This document shows, one piece after another, positions 1 to 10,103 of a DNA stretch of 64,000 bases. This DNA is from Entonaema liquescens (lineage: Eukaryota > Ascomycota > Sordariomycetes > Xylariales > Xylariaceae): contig CADCSX010000011.1 in NCBI GenBank assembly GCA_902805475.1, positions 1,304,001 to 1,368,000 of the forward strand, written 5' to 3'. A program made the translations under genes and the position numbers. Each line of letters starts with the position of its first letter. The stretch's first letter is position 1. The notes beneath the pieces are model-generated. The model was not told the DNA's origin, ran no database searches, and saw nothing but the letters and a program-made list of their open reading frames with translations.

Positions 1-2954
1 ACCAGGACCTTATATAAACGCCGAAGTAAGCTTTGGTGGATTTCCTGGATGGCTTCAACGTATTAAGGGACACCTAAGGACATTGGACGGCGATTACTTG
101 GCGGCTACAGACAAGTCAGTCCTAATACCGCCGTAGAATAAGTTCTTAGCTAACCCGAGTAGCTATATTGCCCAAATCGGCGCCATTATTGCAAAAGCTC
201 AAATTACTAATGGTGGCCCTGTGATACTATACCAGCCTGAGAATGAATATACGGTGGGCGTTTCTATCCCATTCCCCAATGGAAAGTACATGCAATATGT
301 AGAGGACCAAGCACGGGATGCGGGAATTGTCGTACCCTTAATCAGCAATGACGCAGCTCCCCTAGGGACAAATGCTCCAGGGACAGGATTAGGCGCGGTA
401 GATATCTACGTGAGTTGCGTTGGACGAGATCTTCGCATTAAATAGTCTGACAAGCATTAGGGACATGATGCCTATCCGGTTATGTTTGACTGCGTTAGTA
501 ACTTTACGTCTGACTTTATCAATAATAATGATGATACTGATAGATCTAGCGAAACCCTTCCACTTGGCCGCCCTTGGCCTTATCGGGAATCTATCACCAG
601 ACACACGAACTACAAAGTCCATCTACACCTTTCTCGCTCCTAGAGGTTTGTATCTGAGTTTATTCATAATATTCAAGCTTCTGTTGCTGAATTTATCGCT
701 AGTTTCAAGGCGGTGCTTATGACCCTTGGGGAGGTCCAGGGTTTAATAATTGTGCAGCGTTTATCAACCATGAATTTCAACGCGTCTTCTTTAAGAACAA
801 TTTCGCTGCAGGGGCAACTACCCATAACATATACATGGTTAGATACGATCAAGTGCCTTCGTTTCGTGTCTACTGACTCGTTGCCAGATTTTCGGGGGGA
901 CCAACTGGGGTAATATTGGACATCCAGGGGGTTATACGTCCTACGACTACGGGGCAGTAGGTAACGGTTTTCTGCTCGGGAAACGGTTACTAATTTATAT
1001 CTACCTTAGGCCATATCAGAAGACCGGTCGATTACAAGAGAGAAATACTCGGAATTGAAGCTACAGGCCGAGTGGTTAAAGGTATCACCAGATTACTTGA
1101 CTGCAGAGCCCGGAGCAGCACTGGTATGGACGTATGCCAATAATGCTGCCATCACAGTGACTCGACTTGCTGGAAATATTTCAACTGGCAGTGGGTCATT
1201 CTTCGTCGTCCGCCATAGTGACTACTCCAGAACCGCTTCGGATAATTATACGATGAAGCTCCCAACATCAAAGGGAGACATATCGATCCCCACATTATTT
1301 GATGACCTCACTCTCCATGGAAGGGACTCAAAGATTGTAGTTACTGACTACGATGTTCGAGGAACTAAACTCCTATACTCCACTGCTGAAATTCTAACAC
1401 ACCATAAATTCGGAAATACGACTGTTCTTCTTGTATATAGTGGACCGAACGAGATGAACGAGCTTGCCGTGCAAGTTGAGGGCTCTTCAGTCATTTCAGA
1501 TGACTCCGTTAAAGTGAACAGGACAGAAGGCCTCGTTACTTTAGCGTGGTATACTCCAGAAGCAAGAAATATTGTACAAATCGATAATTTCTACATTTAC
1601 ATTCTTGGTAGGATACATTCTCTCCTCCGCACGAGCGAAGCTAATAAGAGCATATCTAGATCGAAATTCCGCTTATAATTACTGGGTACATGAGATCAGC
1701 AAGTCTTCATCACTAATTATTAATGGGCCATACCTCGTCAGATCCGCCTCTCTAGAGAACGGTACACTATCATTATCTGCGGATTTTAACAGATCAACGG
1801 TCGTGGAAGTTATCGGCGCTCCCCAGAACACGACAATTCTTAAGATTAATGGAAAGGCAATTGACTTCAAGGTGGAAGAAGGAAGAATAGTAGCAAACAT
1901 CCCATACTCGGCTCCGGTGCTAGATATACCTGCTCTATCTGAATTGCCCTGGAAATACATCGACTCACTTCCGGAGATCCAAGCACACTACGATGATTCT
2001 ACGTGGCTAGCTGCTGATCATCAGTCAACGAACAATTCATATCAAGGTCTAAAGACTCCCACCTCACTCTTCGCTAGCGATTATGGTTTCAACGCCGGAT
2101 TGTTGCTTTTCAGGGGCCATTTCACCGCCAAGGGCAGCGAGAAGTCTTTTAAGATCAAAACCCAGGGCGGTACCGCTTATGGCCACTCAGTCTGGCTAAA
2201 TGATACTTTTCTAGGATCATGGATTGGCAGTTCTAGTGCTTCGAACTACGAATCAACATACGAGCTTCTGAGTCTATCTCAAGGAGCGTCCTACGTCTTG
2301 ACAGTCGTGATCGATCACATGGGCCTGGATGAAAATTATATCCCAGGTATTGACGCCGGCAAAGCGCCCCGCGGGATTCTTAACTATCGCCTCTCTAGCT
2401 CGATTTTCGATAATACACCTATAACATGGAAGCTCACTGGAAATCTCGGAGGCGAAGACTATCTCGATCGCGCCCGGGGTCCCCTAAATGAGGGTGGCCT
2501 CTATGCTGAAAGACAGGGCTACCATCTTCCGCAGCCTCCTACCGAGACTTTCACGCCAGGCTCGCCATTCTCAACACCCAGCGAACCAGGCGTGCTCTTC
2601 TATACAGCGCCTCTTACACTCGATCTTCCCTCCACCACATACGACATTCCACTCTATTTCTCCTTCCGCAATGTCGCTGGCGGGGCTGCGCGTATCCAGC
2701 TGTACGTGAATGGGTGGCAGTTCGGTAAGTACATCGGACATATCGGTCCCCAGACACAATTCCCAGTCCCGGAGGGGATCCTAAACTATAACGGCGAAAA
2801 TTGGATTGGGCTAGCGATATGGCGCATGGAAGAGAGCAATGACACGCCCGTGCTTGACTTTAGACTAGAGGCTGGCGAGCCGGTCTTGACGGGGCGTGAT
2901 CCTGTGGTTTTAGTTGAGAGCCCGGCTTGGTCACTACGACGGGACGCTTACTGA
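1..2954 (+). CDS. Beta-galactosidase, GH35 family (5' end beyond window)
   Basis: Secreted-type fungal glycoside hydrolase that releases terminal beta-galactose from plant polysaccharides and galactosides. The visible exons are 1-114, 163-409, 461-493, 550-645, 703-837, 888-956, 1010-1607 and 1660-2954. Read from base 2 they join into 862 codons with no internal stop, so the apparent frame breaks in the first 1 kb are seven introns of 48-57 bp, not mutations. The TIM-barrel part shows PGPYINAE, the acid/base glutamate in PENEY, the expected nucleophile glutamate in LEFQGG, and GGTNWGNIGHPGGYTSYDYG. The 3' exon carries the beta-sandwich and jelly-roll domains and ends in a natural TGA. The N-terminus (about 100-150 residues, with any signal peptide) lies left of the window. 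Family call firm; the exact orthologue (lacA-like or other) is not determined. Confidence 0.93.
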
Positions 2955-3208
2955 ACCTTGATGTTCCGCTACTTGGCATCTATTACCCGTGGATGTGTCG
3001 AGTAAAACTTTATATTTTTCATCTTCGCGATCAAAATGGATTATGTTATACGATTGTCATCCCCTGTGTTTTGTCCCACTCAGCTTCACTCTTCGCTGTT
3101 ATCTTGCTAAGAACAAGTATCACATGAAACTATCAAATTGTAAGGATACAATGCAAGTTGAAGCTGGATAAACTAGATGAGAAGCTATGCTTCTCTTACG
3201 ATTTGGAT

Positions 3209-4697
3209 TTATAGAATTTGGACTAAACTGACGAAACTACCTCCCCGACATATGCCCGTCCAAAAAAGGGTTTTCACGAAACGTCCTTGTTTCACTTTGA
3301 GAACATCTTCTACACTTTCATTAGCCATGATGGCGTTTCTGTGACTTTTACTTTGCCTTGACTCTTGCGCCAATGACTGGTCCTCTTCGTCTGCCTCACC
3401 AGCTTCGCCAAGAAGCTTTCCAATATCATCCAAAACGAAGGAGTTAGCTAACACGCGTAATCTGGATGGCATCCCCACGAATGATTTGGCCGCTGATCCA
3501 ATGGTTTTTCCTGGAAAATCTTCGGTCGAGCTTTCAGTGTTTGCTTCAAAGCACTAGTCAGATCTTGTAGGGTTATGTTTGATGAGTCTGCTGAGCTCGT
3601 CAAGATTGTCAATGCATGCAGAAGTTCTGCCTGATGATGGGTTATCTTCTGATGATTTTCTTCTTGTAAAGCCTTTAACCTAGCCACTTGATTTCCGAGG
3701 CTTTTCGCCTCTCGTGTTAGGGCATTAATTGGTACCTAGTTCGGAGGGGAAGTCTTCCTTCCTATCACCTCACGCTTTAGCAATTTCAATATTTGATGTT
3801 GTTGGGGTTGACAATAGACCAGGCCAGGCCCTGAACAGGTCGCGTGAATTCGAGTGCCTGCAGAGCCACTACAATGCTTTCTAAGAAAATACCGGAGGCT
3901 TTGCTTCTGTCGCTATAAATCCTAAGGGCTTCGGACACTCCCTTTTTTGGTAAGAGCGTACGGATCCTTTGCAGTTTTCGGCAACCCAGGATGAAATTTT
4001 GTCATCTGCCGCCTGTTCGTATCGTGAATGGCATCCATATTGTTTGAGAGGCTTTCAAATATCTCTATGGCCATTCTCCCATGCGCACCGTATAAACTGC
4101 GGAGTCTCTCAGGTATCATAAGTTGCAACCTCTATGCACGTGCCAATCTCATCAATGTTGTTGTCGGCTGACCCCTCTCGTGACACTTGTGCTGACTGGG
4201 GTTCTTCAAAGAATGTTGGCATCGCATGATAATTCCCCCACGCGGCCTTGTTACTTGACGGCTCAGCGCGTTCTCCTCTATCTATACACGTGTTAGGACT
4301 ACCTAAGCAATGGCACGTTGGTCAAGTGTACTTACCTAAATATTTCTAAGATACTCTCGAGTGCTTTGCACAAAGTAAGCCGAACGTTTTATTTATTGCG
4401 TCTTTCTCTTTGGTCCACTTTGGCGTAATAGTAAACTTAGAAGAGAGAAGGGTTTAATATGTTGATAGGCGCCTCTGACTCGACTTGAATCATGACTAAA
4501 ACATACATCCGTCTCGATTTTTCTGTTAATATAAATATAGGGGGGCTTCCAGTGTTATAATTGAGTTTACTATAATAAACTTGAATTGCTGTCCGACGAT
4601 CGGCGTTGAGTTCGTCATCGTCTTGTCTTGGACTGTTGGTGGGGTGGTTTAATAGTTGCTGGATACTCAAAGCCGATGGGAACTGTTGAGGCCGCAT
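3209..4697 (-). other. Unresolved coding-like locus, hypothetical protein or decaying gene
   Basis: I cannot assign a function. Several minus-strand stretches look coding but do not join cleanly. 4697-4437 begins MRPQQFPSALSIQQLLNHP, like the opening of some fungal regulators. 4128-3922 reads an apparently helical stretch (LYGAHGRMAIEIFESLSNN). A frame change near the A6/G3 run at about 3942-3950 leads into about 3945-3780 (ASGIFLESIVVALQALEF). 3735-3448 is coiled-coil-like (AKSLGNQVARLKALQEEN). It could splice with a GTGCTT donor into the frame that ends at 3209 (KTIGSAAKSFVGMPSRLR). Possible readings are a multi-exon gene with weak splice sites, an assembly indel, or a pseudogene. Confidence 0.3.
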
Positions 4698-6318
4698 ATA
4701 ATCATATATAATTGCTGCACACGGCTTGCTCTAGTAGTCTGCGCAATTAATGCAGTATAATTTGGGGGTTAGAAAGGTTCGGATATGTTAGAATCACTTC
4801 CTGGGCTAATAAGCGATTGTGTAATGTGTTTGGCGGTAATTGTAAAGCTTTGGTTGAGTTCAATGTGTTCATTATTCAGGGGGGTTGCTGTTTGTTTTAG
4901 AACAAATGTGCAGTATGCAGCGCAATCATGGTGTCTTAGACATCGTATGCGCCAGTCAAAAGCGCGGTTTTGGCACAACGGTATAGACGTGAGCTTGAAA
5001 CAGCCTCTGCTTGTGGTAGTTGTGTTAGGACTTCGGGTAGCGAAAGAAAACAGGTTTGAGGGGAGTAAACATACTTCGAATTTGGCATCGCCAAGGGGCA
5101 GGGTGATCTTCACGGTTAGAAATTTGGGCGTATGCTTCCAGTCTACCGGATATCATTTAGCGCTGATAAAGGTTGTTGCTTCCGATATGATATTGAGAAT
5201 ATGTCCTGCATCTCGGGTCGGCTCGAACTTATGAAGATAGTAACTCAGTCGGAGTTTATGAGGGGGTAGGGATTTCGTAGATTAGGGAAAAGAGAAAGCA
5301 AGAAAAGTTTGTGCGCAGCAGTTGACTGGTTGTCTGCCTTCTTCTTAACTTCTCGGCTTCCACGTTCAAAGGGAGTGTTGAAGCCTGTAGTTACGTTGTG
5401 TCTAATGTTGAGAGTACGCGACAGTAATTTAATATAGAAATAATAGTTAAGAGGTCATGCTAACCACACGGTAAATGATAAACGCTTTCAAATAAGTAGG
5501 AATAGGGTTGTAAAGTAGAAGTATTGTGGATGTGTAGAAATAGAGGCGAGTGCGGATGATAAAATAGAGAGGAGTTAGGCTGCCAATATTAGGGCTAATT
5601 TCCAGAGACATTTGCATCAGCTTCTAACTAGCGCTGTTTCCATGGCTGTTGCTATGCTACTACTACTGAGTGTAAAAGGGGTGGTGGTTCATAGTGCATC
5701 TACAACAGGTCACCAGAAACTCTGCAGGTCTGCCTCAGGTCTCCTGGGCAACGAATAGCTGGAGATACTAAAGCATGCAAGCCAAGAAGCAACCAGCATC
5801 AAAAGGATATTCTATATCCCGACTATATCAGTTAGCTCTTAATTTCAAGTGCCGGGAGGTCATAAATACATTGGGAGAGCGGGATGGACGAAATCTTTCA
5901 ATCTTCATCAATGAACCTCAATATTACAGCATATTCGAGACCTCTATGGCAGAGATATGTAACTTGAAATTATTCTCTCTAGGAAATATCTGATTTATTT
6001 TATTTTATTAAGAAAGGGCCTTTCTACCACATGGGGTATGAAGGAAGTACGACTCGAGTGTCTGAAATATTTAAAATGAGGGGCTACTATACGATATATT
6101 CGTGACAATAAAAGACTAACCTAGCTGTTTTATATTATGGGAGTATTCTGTAAGGTGTTTAAGTACATTTCTAGGTTCATTCATGCCAGCCCCTAGATCA
6201 AGGGACTAAGACGGGATTGTCTCATAGAAAATACGGAAATGAATATAGCGCGAGTGAGTTAGGTACATATTTCGGAATGACCCAGTCATCCAGATCGTGG
6301 TTTGCTTGCCTTGCCTTT
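4698..6318. other. Gene-free stretch
   Basis: About 1.6 kb with overlapping open frames on both strands (4769-5234) that have no recognisable domain, start context or splice pattern. A 72-residue frame at 5775-5993 is equally unsupported. The part from 5980 to 6300 is AT-rich and probably contains the 3' untranslated region of the hydrolase gene to the right. No RNA gene or repeat was seen. Confidence 0.4.
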
Positions 6319-7797
6319 TCAGAGTCCTAAAGGAATCTGGTAGCTATACTCCGGTAAACCAGCAAATTGAGGAAAGGACTTTCCTGTAACCTGGTAACGT
6401 TCGTATGGTAAGAAACTCTCTAAGTTAGACTTGACACAACCGGTCTTCTCTAGCGGTCGGCCCTCAAATCGATCTTCAATCCACTTGAGCCAGATCTGTC
6501 TCGTAGCATCCAGAACAGGTACGTGCCACGCTCCTTTAACAACCAGGTACTCCAGATCTCCGTCAGGGACAGCTTCACATGTGGCCTGGACAGTAGCAGT
6601 AGTGACATTTTCGGGGATATAATAGTCATCTGTCCCGTGAATAACAAGGAGTGGGCCTTTGAAAGCTTTGCCACCAGCATCTGCCAGCTTGCTGTACGCA
6701 TCGACGTACCATGTCTTGTCATAGTCATCTTGGTAGATCTTATCGCCAGAGAGGAACAGCTGGGTCGAAACAGCTACCCCGCCCTCGACCTCTTGCAAGA
6801 GCTTCGTCCGCGCGATGCCCAGCGGAGTCAGCCACGTGCTAAGATTGAAGTCTGGGAAGATGCTGGGTAGTATCATGCCAATCCACGGTAAGATGAAAGC
6901 AGTTTCACCGACAAATGCCTTCGTGCTAGGACTCACGGCAATTGCACCGAGGTACCCCTTCGCTAACCCCTTAAACTCGTCATCGCCTTTGGCCTCGAGC
7001 ACTTCGGCAACACCCCATGCGACACCACCGCCCTGGCTCTGGCCTATAACCGCAAAACGGTCGTCTAGGTTATCGGGGAAAGCTTCGAGTGCTGCTTTTA
7101 AGGCATAAAGAGTATCGTGCCCGGATGCTTGTGACAATAGATACTGGTGGGGAATATTGCTGCCATCCCAAGACTTGTGGATACCAAGACCAGCATAGTC
7201 GGGTGCTACGACAGCATAACCCGCGAGGGCCAGGGTAAAGGGCCCTTCGTCGCCATACCAAAGTGCCCTGTGTGTCGAAGGGCCAGCCGAAGCGAAGAAT
7301 CCTTCCGTGCCGTGTGTCCAGACAACAATAGGCGCTTTAGTGGACGCACCTCCCTTCCCTGCTTGGAACTTCTTAGGGATAAAGGGCCAGAGGATAAAAG
7401 CAGATGCCGGAACCACAGTTCCATTGTAGTCTGAGGTTGTGTATAGAATACGCGACAGAGCGGTATTAGGTGGGATAACAAAAGAGGAAGCGTTCGTGAA
7501 CTCTTGGACCTTCAGAAGGGTACCAGGTACTGGCGTCCCAGAAAGGGGTGGGAGGTTGTAAAAGGTGTCTTCGGCAGGGCCACCATTGGCGAGTTGGGAG
7601 CGATCAAAGTTAATAGCAACATTGATATTATTGGCCGTCGTTGACGACAGGTTCGCGAATTCTATCTGTGAGATTGATAGGGCAAAGCTAGAGTTGAAAC
7701 CTGTCGACTGCTCAACATTCAATGGCGCTTGGGCCTTGACAAGAAACACCGTCAATGAGACAGTAGCTACCAAGTTCTTTAGAGAATACATGGTCAC
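6319..7797 (-). CDS. Secreted alpha/beta hydrolase (secretory lipase-like)
   Basis: Single-exon gene for a 492-residue extracellular esterase or lipase. An N-terminal hydrophobic signal (LVATVSLTVFLVKAQA, about residues 9-24) is followed by a mature chain with many N-glycosylation sequons. The alpha/beta-hydrolase core shows an HGTEG oxyanion-type loop, the nucleophile elbow GQSQGG (Ser near 253), an aspartate in HGTDD (about 390) and a histidine in GAWHVP (about 423), so the catalytic triad looks complete. The architecture resembles fungal secretory lipases (LIP family), but the substrate cannot be told from sequence and a feruloyl or other esterase is possible. Two in-frame ATGs lie six bases apart at the start; either gives the same signal peptide. 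A TATA-like element lies about 85 bp upstream. Confidence 0.85.
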   Translation of the reverse strand: MTMYSLKNLVATVSLTVFLVKAQAPLNVEQSTGFNSSFALSISQIEFANLSSTTANNINVAINFDRSQLANGGPAEDTFYNLPPLSGTPVPGTLLKVQEFTNASSFVIPPNTALSRILYTTSDYNGTVVPASAFILWPFIPKKFQAGKGGASTKAPIVVWTHGTEGFFASAGPSTHRALWYGDEGPFTLALAGYAVVAPDYAGLGIHKSWDGSNIPHQYLLSQASGHDTLYALKAALEAFPDNLDDRFAVIGQSQGGGVAWGVAEVLEAKGDDEFKGLAKGYLGAIAVSPSTKAFVGETAFILPWIGMILPSIFPDFNLSTWLTPLGIARTKLLQEVEGGVAVSTQLFLSGDKIYQDDYDKTWYVDAYSKLADAGGKAFKGPLLVIHGTDDYYIPENVTTATVQATCEAVPDGDLEYLVVKGAWHVPVLDATRQIWLKWIEDRFEGRPLEKTGCVKSNLESFLPYERYQVTGKSFPQFAGLPEYSYQIPLGL

Positions 7798-7881
7798 TGC
7801 TTTTCTTCAAGTTGACTGTGACTGATCAGTTGTCCTCGGTGCCACACAAATTGTACATGGCACAAGCGAACCTGGGTCACG

Positions 7882-7890
7882 TTTATATAT
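7882..7890 (-). promoter_or_regulatory. Candidate TATA box of the secreted hydrolase gene
   Basis: On the minus strand the sequence reads ATATATAAA about 85-90 bp before the first ATG of the hydrolase at 7797. Position and sequence fit a TATA element; there is no experimental support. Confidence 0.4.
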
Positions 7891-8680
7891 GCGAAAATAA
7901 ATATGTTGGTTGGTCATAGTAGCTACATGTGCTCACATCTCGTCAGAATATTGGCCATGGCGTTACCTGTTCTGGCATTATTATTGTTCTGGTATTATTC
8001 AATGTCATCATGATCACCAACAGCCATAGTGAAGTGAAGACAGAACTCCACGGAAACCCGTGGGGAAGAATTTGACCCAGAAAAGCTGCTGATATAAATG
8101 CGGCAAAGCTCTACGTTGGTGATATTACAGCGGGAACATTCAACAATTGTTCATAATCTCAAATCCAGGGGAGCTAAAATGGCTAGTTCTCGGCCGACAT
8201 AGCGTTAAATCAGGGGGTAAAAGAAGTGACGTTACGAAGGATCTATCCGATATCTTTGTAATCCAAATTTGCTGACGAAAAGCTCATATTGCCTTCTAGT
8301 TGATATATAGGTATATAGGTATACATATATTCTTTGTGGTGTGCCTTAATCGTATGTTTAGAAACTGGTTTGTACGCCGTTGAGTTGATGCGACGTTTTT
8401 GAGTCGTGCCTCTAACCAATGAGAGCCATGGTTGATCTACACCATGAAAAGTAATCAATGTAGTAATGGCAGCAAGTATAGATGTCGTTTCTATATGAAG
8501 CATGGTCAATTTCTACTTATGCGATGAACTTGACTTCAAAAGACTAAAGCTAAAGCCATGACAAGTTTATCTTGTCATTATATGATTAATCTAGCCCTTT
8601 CATTCATATCTCTACTGACTTATCTACATATACGTCATCGGACGTACCGTAGGGCGCGTTTGACAAGCGGGGGTTTGGTT
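7891..8680. other. Divergent intergenic region
   Basis: Lies between the leftward hydrolase gene and the rightward GFA-family gene and so should hold both promoters. It is AT-rich. An 88-codon minus-strand frame (8243-8509) has no domain signal and is not called. No RNA gene found. Confidence 0.45.
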
Positions 8681-8688
8681 TATAAATG
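8681..8688 (+). promoter_or_regulatory. Candidate TATA box of the GFA-family gene
   Basis: TATAAATG lies about 95-100 bp upstream of the ATG at 8782, in the normal window for a fungal TATA element. Based on position only. Confidence 0.4.
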
Positions 8689-8781
8689 CAGGTATATAAC
8701 TTTTCTAAGGGCTTCAATCGGGAGAAGATGATAGTTAGATATTATTCGAGATAATTAATTCGCAGTAGACCGAGCTCCAAG

Positions 8782-9332
8782 ATGTCTGAATCTGTATCTG
8801 TTAATAATTTCCCCAAGCCCACGTCTATCACAGGTGGTTGTCTCTGTGGCTCTATCAGGTACAGGATCGACTTTCCGAAGGACCACGATTTCTTGAAAGC
8901 AGTAAGTAAAAATATCACCTCGGGATCTTAACTGACAAAATCTCCCTCTAGAGCGGAAGTTGTCAATGCACGCAATGCCGACGGAACACGGGCGCTCTAA
9001 TATTCGTCGCGCACACCGCTCCGCTAAGCGGCTTCACGTATCTAACATCCACGGAAACGCTTAAGAAATATTACGCGACGCCGGGGTTCCAGCGCGCATT
9101 CTGTACAAGCTGTGGAAGTTTTCTATACTGGCGTAATGAATCGAGCGATGGTATCGACATCGCAGTCGGGTGTGTGGACCCCGAGTATCTTTCCGAGTTT
9201 GGATTCGCGCTTGCGAACTCTTCAGGGCACAATGTCTGGTGCCAGAATGAGATTAAGGGCGTTACAGACCATATTCTTAAGAAGGAGAGAGGTACTAAAT
9301 GGTCTCAGAATAGCGGAAGCGCTCGGATGTGA
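8782..9332 (+). CDS. GFA/CENP-V domain protein (Mss4-like zinc fold)
   Basis: Small cytosolic zinc protein of the glutathione-dependent formaldehyde-activating (GFA)/CENP-V superfamily. Two exons, 8782-8901 and 8952-9332, are separated by a 50-bp intron with a GTAAGT donor and CTCTAG acceptor. Joined, they encode 166 residues ending in TGA. The metal ligands are visible: GGCLCG near residue 20, the SCQCTQCR cluster just after the intron, and the FCTSCGSFLYW motif in the second half. Many fungal paralogues exist and few have known substrates, so real formaldehyde chemistry should not be assumed. The intron closes exactly in phase, which supports the gene model. Confidence 0.9.
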
Positions 9333-9594
9333 ATGTAAGGGCATCATGTCGTAACCACCGATATATAGTAGTAGCCACCAAATTAAATGCGATGGTTATG
9401 GAAAATGTAAAGTCTGGAGCAATTCAACTGAAAGCCTGAGATTCTAAGTACTTGGAAATTATTACGTCAGTCTCCAATATTTGTGGAAAATATCAACACT
9501 ACAACCAATCAAAGGGGGCAGCACCGTGAAAAGTGTGCGAGGATATATATAGTTTTTGCAAATCTAGTCATCACCAATCAGTTATCTGATAACA

Positions 9595-9665
9595 GCATCA
9601 GTGGTTTAGTGGTAAAATCCATCGTTGCCATCGATGGGCCCCGCGTTCGATTCGCGGCTGATGCA
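9595..9665 (+). tRNA. tRNA-Gly (anticodon GCC)
   Basis: A 71-base cloverleaf can be drawn. Acceptor GCATCAG pairs with CTGATGC. The anticodon arm is CATCG-TTGCCAT-CGATG, and the T arm is CCGCG-TTCGATT-CGCGG. The anticodon GCC reads glycine GGC/GGU codons. No intron is present. A short T-rich run follows and would serve as the polymerase III stop. Confidence 0.95.
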
Positions 9666-10103
9666 TTTCTTTTGCTGTTTTCTCATCTCAGCCTTTACTT
9701 GTTAATAATTTTTTTTTCTAAATCAGGCAGTAAACGGCTCACGATGTCGAATTCCTACTACTCAATTCCCTAGCATTTTTTGTTAAAAACTCAGATCATG
9801 GAAAGTCTTGGTAATGGCCGTAACCGTCCATCTTGTGAGCTAAAGGAAAAGGCTCTTGATATCCAAAGTTAACAAACTACAAGAAAACTCAAGCAGGAAA
9901 CGTTTATGCCCACTAGATTGGCCACATGAGGTGATATGATTCTCTTCACAATGTGACACACGATAGCATTTAGTTTCAATGTTTATGAATCAACTCATCA
10001 TTCTCTATGCATGCTATATGTATTTGTACATTACATTACATTTCACATTAACATAACCATACCAACACTCTCTCTCACCCATACCTCTCCCCTAGTTACT
10101 CCC
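9666..10103. other. Intergenic, tRNA 3' flank and chitinase 3' flank
   Basis: AT-rich sequence with T runs just after the tRNA (Pol III termination). The rest is probably the 3' untranslated region of the minus-strand chitinase gene. Nothing else recognised. Confidence 0.4.

Noticed and set aside
1..1009. Repeat-induced mutation or pseudogene reading of the beta-galactosidase 5' part
   Set aside because: Seven canonical introns restore one continuous frame with both catalytic residues.
4769..5234. Overlapping frames of 149 (plus) and 114 (minus) codons
   Set aside because: Neither has a recognisable domain, signal or splice pattern.
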